A DNA stretch of 64,000 nt from Pseudomonas oryzicola (lineage in GTDB: Bacteria > Pseudomonadota > Gammaproteobacteria > Pseudomonadales > Pseudomonadaceae), in assembly GCF_014269185.2 (NCBI RefSeq), contig NZ_JABWRZ020000001.1:1947001-2011000 (forward strand), given 5' to 3'. A program made the translations under genes and the position numbers. The notes beneath the pieces were generated by a model. It ran no database searches. It saw only the letters and a program-made list of their open reading frames with translations, and was not told the DNA's origin. This document shows positions 48,044 through 57,442 of the stretch, in pieces; positions within the stretch are counted from its first letter, which is position 1; each line of letters starts with the position of its first letter.

Positions 48044-50698
48044 ATGAGTGACTCCACCCGCGCAGACGCGCTGTTGGCTACCCTCCCACAAACCGGCCGG
48101 GGCCGGCTGAAGGTGTTCCTCGGCGCCGCCCCCGGCGTCGGCAAGACCTTCGCCATGCTCCAGGCCGCCCACGCCCAGCAACGCCAGGGCGTGCAGGTCG
48201 TGGCCGGGGTGGTCGAAACCCATGGCCGCGCCGAAACCGAGGCGCTGCTCGGCGGCCTGCAGCAGCAGCCGCTGCTGCGCAGCCAGTACCGTGGCGTCAC
48301 CCTCGAGGAAATGGACCTCGATGGCCTGCTGAAGGCCGCGCCAGCATTGGTGCTGGTCGACGAACTGGCGCACACCAACGCGCCCGGCAGTCGCCACGCC
48401 AAGCGCTGGCAGGACGTCCAGGAGCTGCTGGCCGCCGGCATCAACGTGTACACCACGGTCAACGTCCAGCACCTGGAAAGCCTCAACGACAAGGTCCGCG
48501 ACATCACTGGCGTGCAAGTGCGCGAAACCCTGCCGGACTGGGTGCTGCAGGAAGCCTTCGAACTGGTGCTGATCGACCTGCCACCGCGTGAACTGCTCGA
48601 ACGCCTGCGCGAAGGCAAGGTATACGTACCCGAACAGGCGCGCGCCGCCATCGACGCGTTCTTCTCGCAAACCAACCTCACCGCCTTGCGTGAGCTGGCC
48701 ATGCAGACAGCCGCTGCCCAGGTGGATGCCGACCTGGCGCACGGCTATCGCCAACGCGGGCAGGAGGCACCGGCATTGCGCGGGCGCTTGCTGGTGGGCG
48801 TGGATGGCGATGACCAGGCCGAACGCCTGGTGCGCCATGCCTGCCGGGTAGCCCAGCGCCGCCATCTGCCGTGGAGCCTGGTGCACGTGGACAACGGCCG
48901 TCTGCGCGACGAAACCGCCCGGCAGCGCCTGCTGGCGGCGCAGCAACTGGCCGAGCGCCTGGGTGGGGAAGTGGTGCTGTTGCGCGCCGGCGAAGTGGCA
49001 GGCACATTGATTCAGCATGCCGCCGAGCGGCGCGCCAGCCTGGTACTGGTCGGGCAGTCGCGCAACCGCCTGCGCCGGCGCCTGTTCGGTGCCGGTGTGG
49101 CCACCCGCCTGTTGCGCGAAAGCCACGGCCTGGAAATCAACGTGCTCGACCGTGACCTGCAGCCGCAGGCGCCGCGTCTGGCGGTGCGGCAGGTGTGGGT
49201 CTGGCGCCATTACCTGCTGGCATTGCTGGCGACCATCCTGGCGGCGGGCCTGGCCTGGGCGGTGTCGAGGGTGCTGGCGCTGCCCAATATCTCGCTGGTC
49301 TTCCTCGCCGCTGTGTTGCTGGTGGCGGTGCGCAGCAGCCTGGGGCCTGCCCTGGCCTGTGCCGCGCTGTCGTTCCTCACCTACGACTTCCTGTTCATCC
49401 CGCCCAACTTCTCATTCACCATCCAGCGCGAAGAAGACGTGCTGACCTTGCTGTTCTTCCTGCTGATGGCCGCCCTCACCGGCAACCTGGCTGCGCGCCA
49501 GCGCCGCCAGTTGCAGGCGCTGCGCGAGACCCAGGCGCAGACCAGCCAGCTGCTAGACCTGTCGCGCCGGCTGACGGTGGCCACCGACCGCCAGGCGGTG
49601 CTCAACGCTGCCGCCCAGTACCTGGATGGCTGGCAGGATGCGCAGGTTTGCCTGCTGGAGCGCAATGCCGAAGGCCAGCTGCAGGTAGCCACTGGCATCG
49701 CCCATGCCTTCAGCGACAACGAACGCGCTGCGGCCGAATGGGCCTGGCAGCATGGCCAGGCCGCCGGCCATGGCAGCGATACCCTGCCCAATGGCCGCTG
49801 GTGGTGGTGGCCGCTGGCGGTGGATGAACAGCCCCTGGCCTTGCTCGGCGTGCGTTCACGCTCCGGCCAGCCGCTCAGCGACCCGCGCCGGCGCTTGTTG
49901 ACTGCCCTTGGCCAGCCGTTGGCCCAGGCCCTGGCCCGCGCGCGCCTGGCCGAACAGCTGGAGGCCGCACGCCTGCATGGCGAAACCGAGCAACTGCGCA
50001 GCGCCTTGCTCGCATCGGTGTCGCACGACCTGCGTACCCCGTTGACGGCCATGCGCGGCAGCATCGACAGCCTGCTGGCGCTGGGCGAGGCGATTCCGCT
50101 CGCAGACCGTCGCGAACTGCTGGAGGGCACCCGTAATGAGGCAGAACGCCTCGATCGCTATATCCAGAACCTGCTGGACATGACCCGCCTGGGTCATGGC
50201 GGCCTCAAGCTGGCCCGTGACTGGGTGGCCCCGGCCGACATCGTCGGCAGCGCACTCAATCGCTTGCGCGTGGTGCTGGCACCCCTGCGCGTGCACACCG
50301 ATGTCCCGGCCGAGCTGCCGTTGCTGTTCGTGCATGCGGCGCTGATCGAACAGGCGCTGGTCAATGTGCTGGAAAATGCCGCGCGCTTCTCGCCCGCCAA
50401 TGGCCGGCTGGAACTGCAGGTGTCGGTGCGGGACGGCCAGCTATGCTTCGCCGTCAGCGACCAGGGCCCGGGTATTCCGCTGGCCGACCGCGACAAGATC
50501 TTCGACATGTTCTATACCGCAGCCCGCGGTGACCGTGGCGGGCAGGGCACCGGCCTGGGCCTGGCCATCTGCCAGGGCATGATTGGTGCGCACGGTGGCC
50601 AGATCCAGGTTGGCGAAGGCATTGATGGCCAGGGCACCTGCATCACTTTATGCTTGCCGCTGCCCCCTCAACCTGAAGCTGAAAGCGAAGCCCCATGA
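48044..50698 (+). CDS. kdpD: Potassium sensor histidine kinase KdpD
   Basis: The 884-residue sensor has the N-terminal KdpD domain with Walker A GAAPGVGKT (near 28) and VLVDELAHTNAPGSRH, followed by a universal-stress-like domain (about 250-370: LLVGVDGDDQAERLVRHA). Four clustered membrane helices lie near 395-480. A GAF-type region and the kinase core follow, with H661 in SVSHDLRTPLTA and ATPase motifs NVLENAARFSP and GQGTGLGLAICQG. It controls kdpFABC with KdpE, which overlaps its end by four bases. Confidence 0.97.
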   Translation: MSDSTRADALLATLPQTGRGRLKVFLGAAPGVGKTFAMLQAAHAQQRQGVQVVAGVVETHGRAETEALLGGLQQQPLLRSQYRGVTLEEMDLDGLLKAAPALVLVDELAHTNAPGSRHAKRWQDVQELLAAGINVYTTVNVQHLESLNDKVRDITGVQVRETLPDWVLQEAFELVLIDLPPRELLERLREGKVYVPEQARAAIDAFFSQTNLTALRELAMQTAAAQVDADLAHGYRQRGQEAPALRGRLLVGVDGDDQAERLVRHACRVAQRRHLPWSLVHVDNGRLRDETARQRLLAAQQLAERLGGEVVLLRAGEVAGTLIQHAAERRASLVLVGQSRNRLRRRLFGAGVATRLLRESHGLEINVLDRDLQPQAPRLAVRQVWVWRHYLLALLATILAAGLAWAVSRVLALPNISLVFLAAVLLVAVRSSLGPALACAALSFLTYDFLFIPPNFSFTIQREEDVLTLLFFLLMAALTGNLAARQRRQLQALRETQAQTSQLLDLSRRLTVATDRQAVLNAAAQYLDGWQDAQVCLLERNAEGQLQVATGIAHAFSDNERAAAEWAWQHGQAAGHGSDTLPNGRWWWWPLAVDEQPLALLGVRSRSGQPLSDPRRRLLTALGQPLAQALARARLAEQLEAARLHGETEQLRSALLASVSHDLRTPLTAMRGSIDSLLALGEAIPLADRRELLEGTRNEAERLDRYIQNLLDMTRLGHGGLKLARDWVAPADIVGSALNRLRVVLAPLRVHTDVPAELPLLFVHAALIEQALVNVLENAARFSPANGRLELQVSVRDGQLCFAVSDQGPGIPLADRDKIFDMFYTAARGDRGGQGTGLGLAICQGMIGAHGGQIQVGEGIDGQGTCITLCLPLPPQPEAESEAP

Positions 50699-51390
50699 GT
50701 CACTCCGCTACCCTCCTGGTCATCGACGATGAACCGCAGATCCGCAAGTTCCTGCGCATCAGCCTGGCCTCGCAAGGTTACAAGGTGCTCGAGGCCGCCA
50801 CCGGCAGCGAAGGGCTGGCCCAGGCGGCGCTGGGCAAACCCGACCTGGTGGTGCTCGACCTCGGTTTGCCGGACATGGACGGCCAGCAGGTGCTGCGTGA
50901 ACTGCGTGAGTGGAGCGCGGTGCCGGTGCTGGTGCTGTCGGTGCGCGCCAGTGAAGTGCAGAAGGTCGATGCGCTGGATGGCGGCGCCAATGACTATGTG
51001 ACCAAGCCGTTTGGCATTCAGGAATTCCTCGCTCGGGTGCGTGCCTTGCTGCGCCAGGTGCCGCAGGCCGGCGGCTCGGAAATCGCCGCCAGCTTCGGCC
51101 CGCTGACCGTGGATTTCGCCTTTCGCCGGGTGACCCTGGACGGGGTCGAGGTGGCATTGACGCGCAAGGAATATGCCCTGCTGGCGCAACTGGCCGGGCA
51201 CCCGGGGCGGGTGATCACCCAGCAGCAGCTGCTCAAGGATATCTGGGGGCCGACCCATGTGGATGACACCCATTACCTGCGGATCGTGGTGGGGCATTTA
51301 CGGCAGAAGCTCGGCGATGATCCCACCGCGCCACGGTTCATCATCACCGAGGCGGGGGTCGGTTACAGGCTGGTAGCGCCAACCGCCTGA
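50695..51390 (+). CDS. kdpE: Response regulator KdpE
   Basis: The 231-residue OmpR-type regulator has a receiver with acidic pair DDE, phospho-acceptor D55 (VVLDLGLPDMDG) and the signalling lysine in TKPFG. The winged-helix output domain follows (RKEYALLAQLAGHPGRVITQQQLL, DDTHYLRIVVGHLRQKL). It activates kdpFABC when K+ is limiting. Confidence 0.97.
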   Translation: MSHSATLLVIDDEPQIRKFLRISLASQGYKVLEAATGSEGLAQAALGKPDLVVLDLGLPDMDGQQVLRELREWSAVPVLVLSVRASEVQKVDALDGGANDYVTKPFGIQEFLARVRALLRQVPQAGGSEIAASFGPLTVDFAFRRVTLDGVEVALTRKEYALLAQLAGHPGRVITQQQLLKDIWGPTHVDDTHYLRIVVGHLRQKLGDDPTAPRFIITEAGVGYRLVAPTA

Positions 51391-51866
51391 CCGTGGGAGC
51401 AGCTGGCGAAAGTAGCTGTCCTGGGCTGCCTGTCCCGGCCCCATCGCCGGGCTGGAGCCCCTTGTTTCAAGGTGCTGTTCTCGACTCCAGATCCAATCAC
51501 TGCGGCGTTCAAGCTGCCTATCGCTGTGTCCAAGTCTTTCTGGTGGATCCATTGACGATGCTGTTGAGGTAGTCCCCATTTACTATGCCTCGCCCAGAGC
51601 TCCGTTAATGAGGACTCTGCTCGTTTTGCGGATGTAGCCAGCACATATGCTCCCAGCCCTGCAATGATGGCTATGCCTACAGGGCCGAGCAGAGCGCTAG
51701 AACCCGCTACAGCGGCGGCACCAGCAATTGCCGATCCGAACTCGGGCGGACACCTGGCAAAAGGATCGAGCAGAAGATAGAGGGCTTCTTCTGGACTGCG
51801 CTGCCGGGTGGCGAAGTCATGGAGGCACTGCGGGTAGCGAGTGGCCGGTTCTGCCTGGCTCTGCAT
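51363..51866 (-). pseudogene. Orphan, A/T-richer gene with Gly/Ala-rich hydrophobic segment, probably truncated
   Basis: A strong AAAAGGAA ribosome-binding site precedes ATG 51866. The 167-residue frame starts coherently (YPQCLHDFATRQRSPEEALYL). It then has a Gly/Ala-rich hydrophobic stretch (FGSAIAGAAAVAGSSALLGPVGIAIIAGLGAYVLA, in two pieces near 47-81) and WARHSKWGLPQQHRQWI. From about residue 125 the text looks random and runs antisense into the kdpE 3' end, so the original C-terminus is probably lost. Base use is visibly more A/T-rich than neighbours, suggesting transfer. I do not recognise the family. Confidence 0.5.
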
Positions 51867-52029
51867 GGAAATTCCTTTTCGGCTGGTGCACCGTGAATGG
51901 CGTCCGCTGGGAGAGCAGAACACTAGCGAGGAATCAATTCGCAGGGGAGGTTTGGGCGTCCCAAAAGCTTGTGGGAAGTTTCGCTTATTGCACTCCAGGG
52001 GGGCTTGGGGCCTGGGCGAGCAACCGTGA

Positions 52030-52935
52030 TCAGGCCCGCGGCGGCTCCTTCTCGAACAGCTGGCGCATGACCTCCAGGTAGCGCCGTGCGCCCAGCCCCA
52101 GCGGGCGCGGCTTGACCCAGATGATGTCGACCCACAGCCGCAAGCGGCTGGCCATGTTGTCGAAGCGCACTTCCGACAACGCGCCCGAAGCAATCAGCGG
52201 TTCGACCAGCGGCTGCGGCAGGTAGGCCCAGCCCAGGCCGGACTGCACCAGGTCCAGCGTGGCCAGGTAGCTGTCGGTCAGCCAGATGCGCCGCGACAGC
52301 ACCATGCGCGGGTCCGAGCCGGTGGCCTTGCCCGAGGCCACGATGATCTGCCGTTGTTCGGCGAACACTTCTTCAGGCAGCGGCGTGGCGCTGTTCTGCC
52401 CGGCCGGATGGCGCGGTGAGGCGACCGCCACCAGCAGTTGGCTGCCGGCCTCCAGGAACGACTCGCGCTCGTCGATGCCGGGGCGTTCGAACACCAGCGC
52501 CAGCTGCACGCTGCCGTCATGCAGCAGGCGAATGGCTTCGGTCTGGGTGGCCGAGCGCACCTCGATTTCCAGGCTGGGGAATTCCTCGGCGAGGATTTCC
52601 AGTGGCTGGCTCCAGCGGCCGGTCTGCAGCTCGGGTGCCATGGCAATCGTCAGGCGTTTCTCCAGGCCCTTGTGCAGTTGCAGGGCCTGCGCGTCGAGCA
52701 GGTTGAGCTGGCACATCACCTGCCTGGCCTGGGGCTCCAGTGCCAGGGCGGCACTGGTGGGCAAGGCCTTGCGCGTGGCCCGGTCGAACAGCACCAGGTC
52801 GAGCTCCGCTTCCAGCTGGGCGATCGCCATGCTTACGGCAGAAGGTACGCGCCCCAGCTTGCGCGCGGCGGCGGAGAACGAGCCCGCCTCCAGCACGGCG
52901 AGGAAGATTGCCAGGGAGTCGCTGCTGAAGGCCAT
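52030..52935 (-). CDS. LysR-family transcriptional regulator
   Basis: The 301-residue protein has an N-terminal winged helix (SLAIFLAVLEAGSFSAAARKLGRVPSAVSMAIAQLEAEL) and a substrate-binding domain (about 90-295). The start at 52935 gives the standard LysR length and N-terminus; a longer frame from 52974 adds 13 residues. It lies 62 bases behind the aminotransferase-fusion gene on the same strand and may regulate it, although many LysR genes are divergent from their targets. Confidence 0.9.
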   Translation of the reverse strand: MAFSSDSLAIFLAVLEAGSFSAAARKLGRVPSAVSMAIAQLEAELDLVLFDRATRKALPTSAALALEPQARQVMCQLNLLDAQALQLHKGLEKRLTIAMAPELQTGRWSQPLEILAEEFPSLEIEVRSATQTEAIRLLHDGSVQLALVFERPGIDERESFLEAGSQLLVAVASPRHPAGQNSATPLPEEVFAEQRQIIVASGKATGSDPRMVLSRRIWLTDSYLATLDLVQSGLGWAYLPQPLVEPLIASGALSEVRFDNMASRLRLWVDIIWVKPRPLGLGARRYLEVMRQLFEKEPPRA

Positions 52936-52997
52936 ATTGGCAAACCTGATGAACGGGCCGGAAATTATGACCACTCACCGGCCCGCTTGACAGCCCC

Positions 52998-55928
52998 TTA
53001 CAGGCCTTCGCCCAGCACCCGGTCAATGCTGTCGACGAAGTAGTCGACGCTCGCCCGGGTAGTGCACATCGGTGGCTTGATCTTGAGGATGTTCAGGTAA
53101 TCACCGGTCGGCTGCATGAAAATGCCCAGATCCCGCAGGCGGTCGCACAGGGCCATGGTTTCCTCGGTGGCGGGCTCGAGCGTTTCGCGGTCGCGCACCA
53201 GCTCCAGGCCCAGGTAGAAGCCCGAGCCATGCGCCGCGCCAGCCAGCGGGTGCTTGTCCACCAGCGCTTGCAGGCGTGCCTTGAAGTAGCGCCCGGTGTC
53301 GCGGGCGTTGTCCCACAGGCCTTCCTCCTGCATCACGTCCAGCACCGCCATGCCAATGCGGCAACTGACCGGGCTGCCGCCGGCCGAGGAAAAGAAGTAG
53401 CCCTCGGCCTCCAGGGCTTCGGCAATTTCGCGGCGGGTGATGACCACGCCAAGCGGCTGGCCGTTGCCCATGCCCTTGGCCATGGTGATGATGTCAGGCA
53501 CCACGCCCTGTTCCTCGAAGCCCCAGAAGTACTCGCCCAGGCGGCCATAACCGACCTGCACTTCGTCGGCGATGCATACCCCGCCACGGGCGCGGACTTT
53601 GGCATAGGCCTCGCGCAGGTAACCGGCCGGCAATGCAATGCCCCCGGCGTTGCCATATACCGGCTCGCAGATGATGCCCGCCAGTTGGCGGCCTCGGGTG
53701 TCGAGATCGGCCAGCTTGGCCTCGACATCGTGCAAGTACTGCGCGGCGCTGTCGGCACCGCGGAAGCGGCCGCGGAAGGTATTCGGCGCTTCCACCGGGT
53801 GTACCCAGTCCGGGCGGGTTTCCAGGGCCTGCGGGTTGTCGGCGATCGAGGTGGAGATGGCATCGGTGGCCACCGACCAGCCGTGGTAGGCCTCCAGCAC
53901 GCTGAGCATGTCGCGCCCGCCACTGTAGGCCCAGGCCAGGCGAATGGCCAGGTCGTTGGCTTCGGTGCCGCTGTTGACCATGAACACCCGGTCGAAACCT
54001 TCAGGTGCCAGCGCCAGCAGGCGTTCGGAGAACTCGGTGATGGCTGCATAGTGGAAGCGCGAGTTGGTGTTCAGCAGCGACCACTGCCGCGCCGATTCGG
54101 CGACCATGCGCGGGTGGCCATGGCCCAGTACGGCGACGTTGTTGAGCATGTCCAGGTACGAGCGGCCCTGCATGTCGATCAGGTAGTTGCGCCAGCCGCG
54201 CTCGATGTGTGGCGGCTGTGCATAGTAGTGCTTCTGCGAGCGGGCGAAGCTGGCGTCGCGGCGGGCCAGCAGGGCCTGCGGGTCAGGCAGCGGCTCGGCA
54301 TCGCAGTCGAAGCCCAGCAGCGCCGCCGGCGACGGGCACAGGGCCAGCCAGGCCGGCGCATGCGACGGGGTGGCGAAGAACGGCGGCTGGATGCTGCTGT
54401 CCAGGCACAGCTGGACGCTGAGGAAACCACAGCTGCTGCCCAGCGACTGGCCTTTTTCCACGACTTGGCCATCGGCGGGGGCGCCTTCCAGGCCTTGCAG
54501 CCACAAGGCCCAATGCGCGCTGCGCAGGCAGCCACGGCCGTCGCCATGGCCCTGCCAGGTGCCGGTTTCCGGCGCTTGCACCAGGCTGCCATTGGGCACA
54601 TGCAACTCGACGCCGAGGGCGCAGGTGGCGGGCTCTTCGGGTCGGTCGACATGGGTTCGCGACAGGCGATACTGCCCGTACAGGCTGCAGGCCGGGGCCG
54701 GCTGGGTACTCAGCAGGTGCTGGTCGAAGCCCGGTTGTTCCCAGTTGCCCGCCTCGCAATGCACGCTGAGCACGCCCAGATCGACGCGTGTCACGGGCTG
54801 CCCGTTCAGCTCGGGCAGCAGGGGCGCGCAGCTGCTCAGGTCCGCAGTGGCAGGTTGTAGCCCCGCCGCTTGCAGGATGGCCGCTTGCATCAGTGCGAAA
54901 GGTACGGCGGTGGCGGTGTCGAAGATTTCCCATTCATGGGCGATGTTGTCGCGGATGTACTGGTTGCCCGGGTCGACGCTGAGCTGCTGCTCGCTGCTCA
55001 GCACCAGCACGGCGGCACGGTTGAGCACCAGTGGCCACAGGGCACGTAGCTCGGCTTCACTCAGTGGATTGAGCGCCTGGTACGCACGCACGGCCGGCAG
55101 GATGCGCAGCGGGTCGCCCTCTGCGTGGTGCAGCAGCGCCGCGCAGGTAACCGACAGGTCGGCAATGCGCCAGGTGCGCAGCAGGTCGCCGAAATCGATC
55201 ACGCCCTGCAGCTGCCATTGGCGCGCGGCGTCGCGGGCCCAGACCGCATTGTCGTCAGTGATGTCCAGGTGCACGGCCTGGGTCGGCAGTTGCGCGGCGA
55301 GCGGGGCCAGATGCGCGGCGGCCACGGCGGTGGCCTGTTCGACACGCGCGCGTCGTGCCGGGTCGGACAGTACCGGCAACAGGTGCTGGATCAGCGCCTG
55401 TGCGTGTTGCGGGTCCCATTGCAGGGTACGCGCCAGGCCTGGGTGATCGAAGCCGGCCAGGGCATTGTCCAGCCTGGCGCAGAGGCCGCCCAGCTCGGCC
55501 ATCAGGCGCGCTGGCATGTGCCCGAGGCGGGTCAGCGGCTGGCCTTCGATGTAGTCGAGCAGGCGAATGCGCAGGGCCTGGCCGTTCACGTCCACTTCCA
55601 GCAACGCCTGGCCATCATTGGCCGCGCGCACGGCCGGTACCGGCAGGCCCTGTTCGCGCAGGTAAGCCAGCGCTGCATGCTGGGCTTCAAGCTCCTCCCG
55701 CGCATAGCTGCCATGGCATGCCTTGAGCACGAACCTGCCTTGGGCTGTATCGACCCGCAGGTTCAGGTCCTGTTGGCTGCCCATGGCCGACAGTTCGCCG
55801 ACGATCCCGTAATGAGCCAGCAACACATCACTGGCCTGGCACGGGTCGAGCGCAGGGTTTGGCAGGCTGGAACGCTGGGCCAGGATGTCAATCACGGGTG
55901 AAGAGGGCGTTACTGGCTGGGTGGGCAT
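52998..55928 (-). CDS. Three-domain fusion: phosphotransferase, M23-like, class-III aminotransferase
   Basis: The 976-residue protein starts with a phosphotransferase (APH/homoserine-kinase-like) domain (about 60-330: AMGSQQDLNLRV, QAVHLDITDDNAVW, GVIDFGDLLRTWRIADL). A middle part at about 400-540 reads like an M23/LytM fold (ALGVELHVPNGSLVQAPETG, VVEKGQSLGSSCG) but lacks an obvious metal-binding His. The C-terminal class-III aminotransferase (about 575-976) has PLP lysine K818 in MAKGMGNGQPLG and the PLP-binding ADEVQVGYGR. Related C-terminal domains include phosphoethanolamine and phospho-hydroxylysine lyases, so a kinase-then-lyase reaction on one chain is plausible. The start at 55928 is a best choice; the ORF continues upstream. 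Confidence 0.88.
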   Translation of the reverse strand: MPTQPVTPSSPVIDILAQRSSLPNPALDPCQASDVLLAHYGIVGELSAMGSQQDLNLRVDTAQGRFVLKACHGSYAREELEAQHAALAYLREQGLPVPAVRAANDGQALLEVDVNGQALRIRLLDYIEGQPLTRLGHMPARLMAELGGLCARLDNALAGFDHPGLARTLQWDPQHAQALIQHLLPVLSDPARRARVEQATAVAAAHLAPLAAQLPTQAVHLDITDDNAVWARDAARQWQLQGVIDFGDLLRTWRIADLSVTCAALLHHAEGDPLRILPAVRAYQALNPLSEAELRALWPLVLNRAAVLVLSSEQQLSVDPGNQYIRDNIAHEWEIFDTATAVPFALMQAAILQAAGLQPATADLSSCAPLLPELNGQPVTRVDLGVLSVHCEAGNWEQPGFDQHLLSTQPAPACSLYGQYRLSRTHVDRPEEPATCALGVELHVPNGSLVQAPETGTWQGHGDGRGCLRSAHWALWLQGLEGAPADGQVVEKGQSLGSSCGFLSVQLCLDSSIQPPFFATPSHAPAWLALCPSPAALLGFDCDAEPLPDPQALLARRDASFARSQKHYYAQPPHIERGWRNYLIDMQGRSYLDMLNNVAVLGHGHPRMVAESARQWSLLNTNSRFHYAAITEFSERLLALAPEGFDRVFMVNSGTEANDLAIRLAWAYSGGRDMLSVLEAYHGWSVATDAISTSIADNPQALETRPDWVHPVEAPNTFRGRFRGADSAAQYLHDVEAKLADLDTRGRQLAGIICEPVYGNAGGIALPAGYLREAYAKVRARGGVCIADEVQVGYGRLGEYFWGFEEQGVVPDIITMAKGMGNGQPLGVVITRREIAEALEAEGYFFSSAGGSPVSCRIGMAVLDVMQEEGLWDNARDTGRYFKARLQALVDKHPLAGAAHGSGFYLGLELVRDRETLEPATEETMALCDRLRDLGIFMQPTGDYLNILKIKPPMCTTRASVDYFVDSIDRVLGEGL

Positions 55929-56208
55929 GGTTCTACCGTGTTCGCTGAAAGAGGGCGGTAGAAAATTTATGCGGGTTTTGATTGATGATGAAAGACGATA
56001 ATCGTCAATTTTTCTGACGACTATGGAACGCCCCTGCGTCCGCGAGTGTAAACCTATACAATACCTGTACAAAAATTTTGTCATGTACACATATTGCGAG
56101 TAGCGTAGGGCTATTGCATTACCCAGAGGCTGAGGTGGCCATCAGGCTGGATGGAGCAGTCCGAATGGGTGATGGCCTGATGACTCTTTTCATTACGCAG
56201 GTACTTCC

Positions 56209-57321
56209 ATGTTCAATCGGCAACTCAAAGCCGCGCTCGTCGAGCGCGATGCTGAAATACTGAGCCTTCGCCTGCGTCTGGCCCAGATCGAACAGGGACC
56301 TTTCATGAGGCTGGATACCCAGGGCCGCGTGGTGGAACTCAACCCGGCGTGCGCTGCTGCATTGGGCGCAGAGCCCGGCAGTGCGGTTGGCCAGCCGCTG
56401 GCGCAGTGGCTGCCGACCCCGGCCCAGCAGGGCCAGGCACTGCTTGACGCGTTGCTGCGTTCGACGGCGGTGATCCAGTTCGGGCTCGATGGCACTGTGC
56501 TCGATGCAAACCCGATGTTCCTCGACGCCATGGGGTATCGGCTGGAGCAGGTGGTGGGCAGGCATCACCAGATGTTCTGCAGCGCCACGCAGGTCAGCAA
56601 CCCCGACTACGCCGTGTTCTGGCAGACGCTCAATGCCGGCCGTTATGTGGCTGGTCGCTTCTGCCGCCTGGACCGGCAAGGCCGTGAAGTCTGGCTGGAA
56701 GCCAGTTACAACCCGGTCACCGACGCCCGGGGGCGCCTGGTGAAAGTGGTCAAGTTCGCCTCGGTGGTGACTGACCAGGTGCGGCGGGAGGAGGAGGTCA
56801 AGCGTGCCGCGCAGGTGGCGCTGGAGGTTTCCCGCAGCACCGACGCCGGCGCCAGCGAAGGCGTGGCCGTGATGCACGCCATGGAGCAGAGCATGCAGGA
56901 CGTGGCTCGCCAGATGCAGGCCGCAGGTGTCACCATCAGTGCGCTGGGCGAGCAATCGACCAGCATCAGCGCCATCGTGCAGACCATTGGCGGGATCGCC
57001 GCGCAGACCAACCTGCTGGCGCTCAACGCAGCCATCGAGGCGGCACGTGCCGGCGAGCAGGGCCGAGGCTTTGCAGTGGTGGCCGATGAGGTACGCAAGC
57101 TGGCGGCGCGTACCAGCACGGCCACCGCCGAGATCGATGCCGTGGTCGCACGCAACCAGTTGCTGGCCAGCCAGGCGGTCAGCGAGGTCGAACGTAGCCG
57201 GATGGAGGCTGCCAGCGCATTGCAGTTGGCGGTTCAGGCCGGTACTGCCATCAGCGCCATCCAGGCCGGGGCGCGCAAGGCGGTGGACGCGGTGGAGCGG
57301 GTGAGCGAAGACCTCGGCTAG
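56209..57321 (+). CDS. Soluble PAS-PAS methyl-accepting chemotaxis-type protein
   Basis: The 370-residue protein has no membrane helix. An N-terminal coiled helix is followed by PAS A (about 32-85: [20 protein letters not shown]) and PAS B (about 92-205: [41 protein letters not shown]). A short chemoreceptor signalling domain (about 215-370) has the hairpin tip [39 protein letters not shown]. It resembles BdlA and other cytoplasmic energy or redox sensors. The signalling helix is shorter than in membrane receptors. It is preceded by a GCAGG site and is divergent from the aminotransferase fusion. Confidence 0.88.
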   Translation: MFNRQLKAALVERDAEILSLRLRLAQIEQGPFMRLDTQGRVVELNPACAAALGAEPGSAVGQPLAQWLPTPAQQGQALLDALLRSTAVIQFGLDGTVLDANPMFLDAMGYRLEQVVGRHHQMFCSATQVSNPDYAVFWQTLNAGRYVAGRFCRLDRQGREVWLEASYNPVTDARGRLVKVVKFASVVTDQVRREEEVKRAAQVALEVSRSTDAGASEGVAVMHAMEQSMQDVARQMQAAGVTISALGEQSTSISAIVQTIGGIAAQTNLLALNAAIEAARAGEQGRGFAVVADEVRKLAARTSTATAEIDAVVARNQLLASQAVSEVERSRMEAASALQLAVQAGTAISAIQAGARKAVDAVERVSEDLG

Positions 57322-57442
57322 ACATGGCGGCGAGGCGGTCAGATTTGCCATGTGCGTTTGCGATACCCAGGACCTCAGCGCCGATGGCCGCATTGGCGAA
57401 CACCTGGATATTGGCCAGCGCGCGGCGAACGGGACCTGCTGG

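Noticed and set aside
51364..52193. Longer version of the orphan gene starting near 52193
   Set aside because: The extra residues are Arg/Ser-rich and antisense to the LysR gene. ATG 51866 has a strong ribosome-binding site.
55929..56090. N-terminal extension of the aminotransferase fusion to 56090
   Set aside because: The extension does not look like a domain or signal peptide and covers the divergent promoter region.
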